Shown here one piece after another: positions 1 through 5,053 of a stretch of 7,577 bases of DNA. The position numbers and the translations under genes are program-made. The stretch comes from an uncultured Prevotella sp. (GTDB lineage: Bacteria; Bacteroidota; Bacteroidia; Bacteroidales; Bacteroidaceae), in assembly GCA_937916405.1 (NCBI GenBank), contig CALFUF010000051.1:1-7577 (forward strand), written 5' to 3'. The first letter of the stretch is position 1, and every line of letters begins with the position of its first letter. Under the pieces are notes generated by a model, which was not told where the DNA came from, searched no databases, and was given only the letters and a program-made list of their open reading frames with translations.

Positions 1-1
1 C

Positions 2-139
2 CTGATCAATGGAAAGCATTATAGAACACAAGGCGTCAGAGCGGATACGCTTACACGCATAATCCATAAGCGAGGTAGGTGTTTACAAACACCTACCTCA
101 TCGCAAAGCCCCTGTTTATCGGTATTTGAGTTACTTTGA
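2..139 (+). other. Open frame running in from the left edge, possible 3' end of a gene
   Basis: A plus-strand frame is open from the window edge for 45 codons and ends with TGA at 137-139. It begins LINGKHYRTQGVRADTLTRI, which reads like ordinary protein, but the second half runs through the 72-99 palindrome and becomes Thr/Ser/Pro/Cys-rich. It may be the tail of a gene outside the window whose end overlaps the repeat, or simply chance. I do not recognise the family. Without upstream sequence it cannot be called a gene. Confidence 0.15.
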
Positions 140-158
140 GGTAGGTGGGTAGGTGTTT
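72..158. repeat. 28-bp perfect palindrome plus a further direct copy of its arm
   Basis: GAGGTAGGTGTTT (72-84) is followed after two bases by its exact reverse complement (87-99), giving 13-bp arms. The arm sequence returns at 138-147 (GAGGTAGGTG) and again at 148-158 (GGTAGGTGTTT), the last running into a T tract at 156-160. The central arm at 87-99 could therefore pair either with the upstream copy or with a downstream copy, but not both. That layout resembles an attenuator, or a repeat element with inverted and direct copies. No gene lies directly downstream on the plus strand, so a regulatory role is unproven. The repeats themselves are plain in the sequence. Confidence 0.8.
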
Positions 159-175
159 TTCGAATTCATAAAAAA

Positions 176-241
176 TCAGTTACCGACTGAAGGGCATTCA
201 GTTACCGACTGACCCCTGTTTTGTTACCGATTGAAGGATTG
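176..241. repeat. Three iteron-like repeats with exact 22-bp spacing
   Basis: TCAGTTACCGACTGA occurs at 176-190 and 198-212, and a diverged copy, TTTGTTACCGATTGA, at 220-234. The starts are exactly 22 bp apart, about two helical turns, so a protein bound to each copy would sit on the same face of the DNA. The first two copies carry a small dyad, TCAGT/ACTGA. The arrangement resembles iterons or a multi-site operator. No replication gene or obvious regulated gene is visible here, so the role is unknown. Confidence 0.75.
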
Positions 242-292
242 AAGATATAGTTTATCACTTGTTCCAATATCTGTTATGGGGTATTAAGATAC

Positions 293-480
293 CTCCCAAG
301 GGTGTTGGGAGGCATCCCCAAGGGGGTATAGGAGGCATCCCCAAGACCCTTGGAGATAATCTCCAAGCCCCTTGGACCCCGTACCTTCACCCCATGAAGG
401 CGGCACATTCGACCCTTAAAGCCCGTACCTTCGACCCTTGGAAGCGGCACCTTCACCCCTTGAAGGCGGCACCTTCCGAC
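293..480. repeat. Degenerate tandem array of about 22-bp units, most with an internal dyad
   Basis: Units begin at 293, 316, 339, 361, 383, 405, 427 and 449, with a partial unit at 471. The first two are 23 bp and the rest 22 bp. Most units carry a short inverted repeat whose arm sequence differs from unit to unit: CCTCCC/GGGAGG (292-312), CCAAG/CTTGG (341-353), TCCAAG/CTTGGA (362-376), CCTTC/GAAGG (384-400 and 450-466), CTTC/GAAG (429-444). A perfect 19-bp palindrome with 9-bp arms lies across two units at 349-367. The stretch is much more GC-rich than its AT-rich flanks. A 98-codon frame (259-555) crosses it, but 22 is not a multiple of three, the translation is Pro/His/Gly-rich and non-periodic, and I do not treat it as a gene. 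Confidence 0.75.
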
Positions 481-503
481 TTGTTCCCAGCGTGGGGATC
501 CAT

Positions 504-522
504 CATTCCCTCCGTGGGAATG
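504..522. repeat. Short inverted repeat after the 22-bp array
   Basis: CATTCCC (504-510) and GGGAATG (516-522) are perfect 7-bp arms around a 5-base loop. No T tract follows on either strand, so it does not look like an intrinsic terminator. It may be an outlying member of the tandem dyad array. Between it and the rny terminator (523-585) there is only AT-rich sequence with no recognisable feature. Confidence 0.5.
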
Positions 523-585
523 ACTTTCCGTTATAGTCTCAACTCACAAAAATAAATAAAAAATTACGTGTAGAGAAATAGTTGG

Positions 586-622
586 ATAAAAAGAGGGCGT
601 ACCTATTTTGACACACCCTCTT
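586..622 (-). terminator. Intrinsic terminator of the rny transcription unit
   Basis: On the minus strand, six bases after the rny stop codon, AAGAGGG (622-616) pairs with CCCTCTT (597-591) around an 18-base loop, and the second arm runs straight into further T residues (590-588). The stem is only 7 bp, but position and T tract fit a rho-independent terminator. On the plus strand the same stem is followed by a weaker TCTTTTATTT run, so it might work in both directions. Confidence 0.7.
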
Positions 623-627
623 CTCTT

Positions 628-2169
628 TTATTTCGCATAAGCCACAGAGCGGGTCTCTCGGATGACGGTGATCTTCACCTGTCCCGGATACGTCATCTCG
701 TTCTGGATCTTTGTAGCGATCTCGCCACTGAGTGCCTCCGTCTCGGCATCGTCCATCTTATCGGCACCGACGATGACACGCAACTCACGACCCGCCTGGA
801 TGGCATAGGTCTTGGTGACACCAGGATAACTCATGGCGATAGCCTCCAAGTCGTTCAGACGCTTGATATATGCCTCGACGATCTCACGACGGGCACCAGG
901 ACGGGCACCACTGATAGCGTCACAGATCTGTACGATAGGAGCCAACAGCGTCTGCATCTCCATCTCGTCATGGTGAGCACCGATAGCATTGCAGATATCG
1001 GGTTTCTCCTTGTATTTCTCTGCGATCTTCGCACCATAGATTGCGTGTGGATCCTCCGTGTCCTCATCGGGCACCTTACCAATATCGTGCAACAGTCCTG
1101 CACGCTTAGCCTTCTTCGGGTTCAGTCCTAACTCCGCAGCCATCACAGCACAGAGGTTAGCGGTCTCACGGGCATGCTGCAACAGGTTCTGACCATAAGA
1201 GGAGCGGTATTTCATCTTACCGATGATGCGGATCAACTCGGGGTGCAAGCCATGGATACCCAAATCGATGGCGGTGCGCTTACCCGTCTCGATGACCTCG
1301 TTCTCCAACTGCTTCTTCACCTTTGCCACCACCTCCTCGATACGTGCGGGGTGGATACGTCCGTCGCTCACCAACTGATGGAGGGCAAGACGACAGGTCT
1401 CACGGCGAATGGGGTCGAAAGCGGAGATGACGATAGCCTCGGGCGTGTCGTCGACGACAATCTCCACACCACAGGCAGCCTCCAAGGCTCGGATGTTACG
1501 ACCCTCACGACCGATGATACGTCCCTTCACGTCATCATTGTCGATATGGAAGACGCTCACGGAGTTCTCGATGGCGGTCTCCGTGGCGACACGCTGGATG
1601 GTCTGGATGACAATCTTCTTCGCCTGGGCGTTGGCATTGAGTTTCGCCTCGTCCATGATCTCATTGATGTAACTGGCAGCATCGGTCTTCGCCTCGTCTT
1701 TCATCGCCTCCACCAAGCGAGCCTTTGCCTCCTCAGCACTCAGCCCGGAGAGTTCCTCCAGTTTCGTGCGCTCCTGCATCTGCATCTTCTCCAGTTCCTC
1801 GTTCTTGATGACCAGCAGTTTCTTCTCGTTGTCGATACGTGTCTGCTGGTTGTCCAACTCATTCTTACGACGACCGAGTTCCTCCTGACGCTGGTTCAAC
1901 GATATCTCACGCTGCTTCAGACGATTCTCGTTCTGCTGGATATGCTGGTTGCGCTGCTGCACCTCCTTCTCCAGTTCACTCTTCTTGTTGAGGAATTTCT
2001 CCTTCACCTCAAGGAGTTTCTTCTCTTTGATGACTTCCGCCTCTTTCTGGGCGGCACTAATCATCTCGTTATATTTTCCCTTAACGACATAACGGAAAAT
2101 CATAAAGCCGCAGAAGCCGCCCACAATGAGGGCCGCTGCGATTAGAATAATACCAACAATAATGTTCAT
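628..2169 (-). CDS. rny: Ribonuclease Y
   Basis: Membrane-anchored endoribonuclease that starts decay and processing of mRNAs by cutting single-stranded RNA. The 513 residues match the usual length. A hydrophobic N-terminal anchor (about residues 3-25) precedes a long Lys/Glu/Gln-rich coiled coil (about 30-140). A KH RNA-binding domain follows, with the GxxG loop in GRIIGREGRN at 216-225. The HD phosphohydrolase domain includes H332, the HD pair H361-D362 in LLHDIGK, H399-H400-D401 and D417, so the metal ligands appear intact. It is the last gene of a minus-strand unit: the zapA stop lies 38 bp upstream and a terminator follows directly. The ATG at 2169-2167 is chosen because it puts the anchor at the extreme N-terminus, as in the family. 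No frameshift or missing motif is seen. Confidence 0.97.
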   Translation of the reverse strand: MNIIVGIILIAAALIVGGFCGFMIFRYVVKGKYNEMISAAQKEAEVIKEKKLLEVKEKFLNKKSELEKEVQQRNQHIQQNENRLKQREISLNQRQEELGRRKNELDNQQTRIDNEKKLLVIKNEELEKMQMQERTKLEELSGLSAEEAKARLVEAMKDEAKTDAASYINEIMDEAKLNANAQAKKIVIQTIQRVATETAIENSVSVFHIDNDDVKGRIIGREGRNIRALEAACGVEIVVDDTPEAIVISAFDPIRRETCRLALHQLVSDGRIHPARIEEVVAKVKKQLENEVIETGKRTAIDLGIHGLHPELIRIIGKMKYRSSYGQNLLQHARETANLCAVMAAELGLNPKKAKRAGLLHDIGKVPDEDTEDPHAIYGAKIAEKYKEKPDICNAIGAHHDEMEMQTLLAPIVQICDAISGARPGARREIVEAYIKRLNDLEAIAMSYPGVTKTYAIQAGRELRVIVGADKMDDAETEALSGEIATKIQNEMTYPGQVKITVIRETRSVAYAK

Positions 2170-2207
2170 ACAAAAATAATATATATAGAGTTAATGTTCT
2201 CTTACCA

Positions 2208-2510
2208 TCATCGTGACGGACCCAGCGCCTCTTCAATCTCTTTCGTCAGGCGGGCAAGAACATTATCATAGGGGGCAGTATCATTATGCGCACGCTCTTT
2301 CTCATACAACAGCGCGATATCGACGAGCGTCATCAGCGATATAGTATGCTCACCCTTGCGCCCCTTGTATGCCTGAGCATAGGCATTATAGCGCTCGGTG
2401 ATGAGTTTGGCTGCGGAGCGGTAGTATTCCTCCTCCTCACGGTCTACCATGACTTCGATTTCCTCGTCATAGACATGCAGCCTGATATGTAGTTTGCTTT
2501 GATCTGCCAT
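2208..2510 (-). CDS. zapA: Cell division protein ZapA
   Basis: A small cytoplasmic protein that binds FtsZ and promotes bundling of its filaments at the division site. At 100 residues it matches the short ZapA family: a β-strand head with the pattern LHIRLHVYDEEIEVMVDREE (residues 7-26), then EEEYYRSAAKLITERYNAY, followed by a helical region (about 55-95) suited to coiled-coil dimerisation. It begins 14 bp after the stop of the upstream 100-residue coiled-coil gene and ends 38 bp before rny, so the three genes are almost surely co-transcribed. The upstream leader is A-rich with no Shine-Dalgarno site, as usual for Bacteroidetes. Zap proteins diverge quickly, so the name rests on both sequence pattern and position. 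Confidence 0.85.
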   Translation of the reverse strand: MADQSKLHIRLHVYDEEIEVMVDREEEEYYRSAAKLITERYNAYAQAYKGRKGEHTISLMTLVDIALLYEKERAHNDTAPYDNVLARLTKEIEEALGPSR

Positions 2511-2524
2511 GTTGCTTGTTTTCC

Positions 2525-2827
2525 CTAATCTTGTTCTGCGTCACTGAGGATTGCAATGCACTTATTGACATCACGTATTAACTTCGACAACCGCTCTTTG
2601 GCGCCATCCAGGTCGCCGTCTGTAATCTCGATCATCTTAGCCATCTTGAGTGAGTCGTAGTCATGCTGCCCCTGTTCCAACTTATCCCGCAGTTCCTGGA
2701 TAGCCTGCTCGTTCTTGGCTATCTCCGCATAAAGGTCCTCATTCTCCTTTTTCAGTTCTTGAAAACGGAGAATCATCTGTCTCAGACGGGTCTCAAAAGC
2801 GGTTATCGTTTTCTCATTAGGCGACAT
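2525..2827 (-). CDS. Small coiled-coil protein upstream of zapA, possible ZapA partner
   Basis: A 100-residue soluble protein, rich in Glu, Lys, Gln and Leu, with no signal peptide or membrane segment. Residues about 5-62 form a heptad-like stretch (ETRLRQMILRFQELKKENED and onward) predicted to be a coiled coil. A second helix (about 73-95) ends in Ile/Asp-rich sequence. It is the first gene of the zapA-rny unit, directly behind a good promoter and 14 bp ahead of zapA. From that position and its fold I infer a division-related role, perhaps bridging ZapA as ZapB does in enterobacteria. The sequence does not prove homology to ZapB, so no symbol is given. The coding assignment itself is firm. 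Confidence 0.8.
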   Translation of the reverse strand: MSPNEKTITAFETRLRQMILRFQELKKENEDLYAEIAKNEQAIQELRDKLEQGQHDYDSLKMAKMIEITDGDLDGAKERLSKLIRDVNKCIAILSDAEQD

Positions 2828-2846
2828 AACATCTCACTTTATTTGA

Positions 2847-2880
2847 CAAAGGTAGCACATTTTTATATTATATGCTTTCC
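2847..2880 (-). promoter_or_regulatory. Promoter of the coiled-coil/zapA/rny unit
   Basis: On the minus strand TACCTTTG (2854-2847) matches the Bacteroidetes -7 box TAnnTTTG exactly and lies 19 bp ahead of the start codon of the 100-residue gene. The -33 region (about 2874-2880) reads only AGGAAAG and lacks a clean TTTG. The upstream 208-residue gene ends at 2904, so some read-through from it is also possible. Confidence 0.6.
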
Positions 2881-2903
2881 TTTAAGTAAAGATTTAACGT
2901 TTT

Positions 2904-3530
2904 TTATTTCGTATCCGCATCTGCGGGACGCTTCTCCTTCTTGGCGAGCATCACCACACGATAGACGAAATCCGTTACCCACTGCTGCGAGAAACCCAGT
3001 TTTTGGTCATACTGGCGGATGGCGACCACCGTCTTCATGACACCTGCGTCTGAGAAATCGTTCTTGGTGAAGATGTCGTTGACGGTCTTCTCTGTCATCG
3101 TACGTATCGCGCTCTTGAAGAAACTCGGTACACGGAGTTTGAACTTCATGAGGTTACCAGTCAGCATCATCAGGTCTTGCGAGAAAGCGGAGAACTGGAT
3201 CATGTAGGTCTGGATGTCCTGTGGCTTCTTGCAACGCTTGCGGATGCTCATGTCTATCTCCTTCGTGAAGTCGTCGCCCATGTCATAGATCTCCTTCAGC
3301 ATCTTCTTGCAGCGTGCTTTCTCCGCCAGTCCCAGTTTGTTGTTCTGGGTTGGCACATGCAGTGTTGCCTTGAACACCCTGAGGTCGGGCAGTGCCGCCA
3401 TATTGGTGATACCCAGGTCAGATGCCATCACGGCCTGAAAATATACACGGATCAAGGTCATGAAGTCTTCCATGCCTCCCGTTTTCTGTTCCTCCTCTTT
3501 CTTTCCAAAAAGTTTATTCCAAAATCCCAT
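2904..3530 (-). CDS. Conserved hypothetical protein of 208 residues
   Basis: I do not recognise a named family. The protein starts MGFWNKLFGKKEEEQK, a short amphipathic basic segment of the kind that can touch membranes peripherally. The rest is mixed Lys-rich, mostly helical sequence with Cys at 74 and 100 and no transmembrane helix, signal peptide or catalytic motif that I can identify. The C-terminus (RVVMLAKKEKRPADADTK) is charged. It has its own promoter and is separated from the next gene by 76 bp that contain another promoter, so it is probably a separate unit, although no clear terminator follows it. Base composition and codon use look like those of zapA and rny, which suggests a resident Bacteroidales gene. 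The start is the only ATG close to the promoter and gives a natural N-terminus. Confidence 0.8.
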   Translation of the reverse strand: MGFWNKLFGKKEEEQKTGGMEDFMTLIRVYFQAVMASDLGITNMAALPDLRVFKATLHVPTQNNKLGLAEKARCKKMLKEIYDMGDDFTKEIDMSIRKRCKKPQDIQTYMIQFSAFSQDLMMLTGNLMKFKLRVPSFFKSAIRTMTEKTVNDIFTKNDFSDAGVMKTVVAIRQYDQKLGFSQQWVTDFVYRVVMLAKKEKRPADADTK

Positions 3531-3557
3531 AATTCACTTGTTTTATCAAATTGTGTG

Positions 3558-3588
3558 CAAAATTACGAATAAGTGAGCACAAAACAAA
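3558..3588 (-). promoter_or_regulatory. Promoter of the 208-residue gene
   Basis: On the minus strand a -33 TTTG (3588-3585) is followed after 19 bp by TAATTTTG (3565-3558), an exact match to the Bacteroidetes TAnnTTTG -7 box. Transcription would begin near 3551, giving a leader of about 20 bases before the ATG at 3530. Confidence 0.75.
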
Positions 3589-3730
3589 ATAAATATGTTT
3601 TTTTGTTTTGTCGAACGGGAGTAATTTCGGCATTTTATGCCAAAGTTAATAAAAAAGTCTGTAACGAAAGACGGATTTTGGAGAATTAACGCAGAATGAC
3701 CGTAAAATAAAGGTAGAACGGGGAAGAACG

Positions 3731-3922
3731 TTGAAGTTCGAAAATGAGGGTAACGCAGAATTGGGAGGATTGGTGAAGGAGTTAGGTTTCCAAATCGTAA
3801 CCTTCAAATCTCCTTTTAAAAGAGGTAAGGCAATGAAGCAAAATGGGGCAATTGTGGCACTCCCTGCGAGCGAGGGTATTAGGCAGCCTCCTTTAGTGGA
3901 TTTCTTGGAGCATATGAACTAA
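3731..3922 (+). CDS. Possible small protein or remnant of a larger gene
   Basis: The frame encodes 63 residues from a TTG codon and ends at TAA 3920-3922. The frame stays open upstream to 3665, giving about 86 codons with no ATG before residue 35, at 3833. The codons have a strongly purine-first, coding-like pattern and the product reads like real protein (GGLVKELGFQIVTF, then ALPASEGIRQPPLVDFLEHM). I do not recognise it. No clear promoter lies ahead of it. A real gene with a TTG start, or a decayed gene that lost its 5' part, are both possible. It sits in the spacer between the housekeeping block and the AT-rich operon and does not look especially AT-rich itself. Confidence 0.35.
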   Translation: MKFENEGNAELGGLVKELGFQIVTFKSPFKRGKAMKQNGAIVALPASEGIRQPPLVDFLEHMN

Positions 3923-3946
3923 TTTTGCTACGTAAAAGCTAATAAG

Positions 3947-3978
3947 TTTGTTTCTTTGCGAATAATTTATTAAATTTG
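3947..3978 (+). promoter_or_regulatory. Promoter of the XRE/cyclase-like/TerB operon
   Basis: TTTG (3947-3950) lies 20 bp ahead of TAAATTTG (3971-3978), an exact Bacteroidetes -33/-7 pair. Transcription should start near 3984, leaving a leader of about 30 bases before the ATG at 4016. The leader contains two tiny dyads, CTAT/ATAG (3991-4003) and TAGA/TCTA (4001-4010), which might form an operator for the XRE protein, but they are too short to rely on. Confidence 0.75.
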
Positions 3979-4015
3979 CACACGAAACGCCTATAAATAA
4001 TAGATTTCTACTAAA

Positions 4016-4225
4016 ATGAAGGAATATACGCATTACAATCGCATTAAGTCAGTCTTAGCGGAGAAGAACAAGACAGGAACATGGCTCTCAGAGCAGATGG
4101 GCCGTAATCTTGGAACTGTTTCAAGATGGATGACTAACAAGGTGCAGCCCTCGGTGGAACAATTATACGATATTGCTCATCATCTTGATGTGGATGTGAA
4201 GGATTTGCTGGTTAGTTCTAAATGA
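4016..4225 (+). CDS. XRE-family helix-turn-helix regulator
   Basis: A 69-residue protein that consists almost entirely of one Cro/C1-type helix-turn-helix domain. It has a first helix NRIKSVLAEK (8-17), a scaffold helix TWLSEQMGR (22-30), a recognition region LGTVSRWMTNKVQPS (32-46) and a C-terminal LYDIAHHLDVDVKDLLVS. Single-domain proteins of this type are common in Bacteroidetes as first genes of restriction-modification and other mobile defence clusters, where they act as controllers of their own operon. It is the first gene of this operon, about 30 bases behind a clear promoter and 21 bp ahead of the cyclase-like gene, so auto-regulation of the whole operon is the simplest reading. The fold is certain; the regulatory role is inferred from context. 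Confidence 0.9.
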   Translation: MKEYTHYNRIKSVLAEKNKTGTWLSEQMGRNLGTVSRWMTNKVQPSVEQLYDIAHHLDVDVKDLLVSSK

Positions 4226-4246
4226 CATTAAGGTTATAAGTATAAC

Positions 4247-5023
4247 ATGGAATGGAAGTTAAATTGCAAACGATTTGTTGCTTTTATAGACATAGCAGGA
4301 TTTAAGGCTATGGTTCATAATGAAGAAGCAACTAAAATCGCCACTATATTGGGCGAATTTAAGATTATAGCAGATAAACAATGTGAAGAATATGGTATGG
4401 CCGATATGCTTTACACGATAGCCGTTTCTGATTCAATAATTATAATTTCAAAAGACGACAGTGAAGATTCTTTCTCTTGCTTCTGTCAGTCTTTAGGTGT
4501 TGTGTTCAATAATACTTTGACATTTAAACTAATGACCGCTGCTGTTGCTTTTGGTGAAATGTACGTTGACAGAACAAATATGATTTTCTTTGGTAAACCA
4601 TATAATATCGCCTATTCATTGCAAGAACAGATGAACTATTATGGCGTTTTATGTGATAATTCTATGTCTGATTACTTAAAATCGAGAGAATTGTCTACTC
4701 ATAACGATAACTTTAATTTTTACAAAAGACTATTTATAGTAATACCATCCTCTCTAAAAAAGGAGTCTACGGATGGGCGTAAATCTTGCAATGAAATGCA
4801 AGAAAATCTCAATTTTAAATGGTTTGATATGCATTTTGACCCAACCCATCGATTTATCGAGCCTGATGGGATTTATGTTGGAACATATTATGAGAGAATA
4901 TCATTGGTTTTTGAAAGAGAAAGGTTGAATCTACTACGTTATAAAGAAAAAATAGCAAGGGTAGAAGAAAGAATCAATAATACTGAAGAAATGATTAGAC
5001 TTTTTTCCATAAAAGAACAGTAA
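4247..5023 (+). CDS. Class III nucleotidyl-cyclase-like protein
   Basis: A 258-residue soluble protein. The N-terminal two thirds follow the order of a class III cyclase domain: RFVAFIDIAGFKAMV (9-23) with the first metal Asp at D15, AVSDSIIII (59-67) with the second at D62, then LMTAAVAFGEMYVD (95-108) and FFGKPYNIAYSL (114-125), the counterpart of the GxxVNxAxR motif. N120 is kept, but the catalytic Arg position is S124. The FIDI(L/A)GFK opening resembles the cyclases of Pycsar anti-phage systems more than canonical adenylate cyclases. The last 40 residues form a charged coiled coil. No effector domain is fused. It lies 21 bp after the XRE gene and 30 bp before the TerB-like gene. It may make a cyclic nucleotide, or be a catalytically weakened sensor. 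The fold assignment is fairly sure; the activity is unknown. Confidence 0.7.
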   Translation: MEWKLNCKRFVAFIDIAGFKAMVHNEEATKIATILGEFKIIADKQCEEYGMADMLYTIAVSDSIIIISKDDSEDSFSCFCQSLGVVFNNTLTFKLMTAAVAFGEMYVDRTNMIFFGKPYNIAYSLQEQMNYYGVLCDNSMSDYLKSRELSTHNDNFNFYKRLFIVIPSSLKKESTDGRKSCNEMQENLNFKWFDMHFDPTHRFIEPDGIYVGTYYERISLVFERERLNLLRYKEKIARVEERINNTEEMIRLFSIKEQ

Positions 5024-5053
5024 TGGAGGATGACATAAAAATATTTAGGCAGA

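Noticed and set aside
293..480. CRISPR array
   Set aside because: The repeat unit is only 22 bp, degenerate and directly adjacent to the next unit, with no unique spacers and no cas genes.
259..555. 98-codon plus-strand frame across the GC-rich repeats
   Set aside because: The 22-bp unit length is not a multiple of three, the translation is low-complexity and non-periodic, and there is no promoter or homology that I recognise.
1174..2145. 323-codon plus-strand frame opposite rny
   Set aside because: It is a Leu/Thr/Asp-rich shadow of the GC-rich rny coding strand. Rny motifs are intact in the other frame.
2170..2179. TATTTTTG on the minus strand as a separate rny promoter
   Set aside because: It matches the -7 box, but it lies directly before the ATG, so transcription would start inside the coding region.
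2170..2207. 6S RNA gene between zapA and the next gene, as found beside zapA in enterobacteria
   Set aside because: The gap is only 38 bp, far too short for a 6S RNA.
3177..3572. 131-codon plus-strand frame opposite the 208-residue gene
   Set aside because: It is an antisense shadow and runs through the minus-strand promoter of the real gene.
3629..3641. GGCAT/ATGCC hairpin as a terminator or operator
   Set aside because: The stem is 5 bp with a 3-base loop and no T tract, and no gene ends there.
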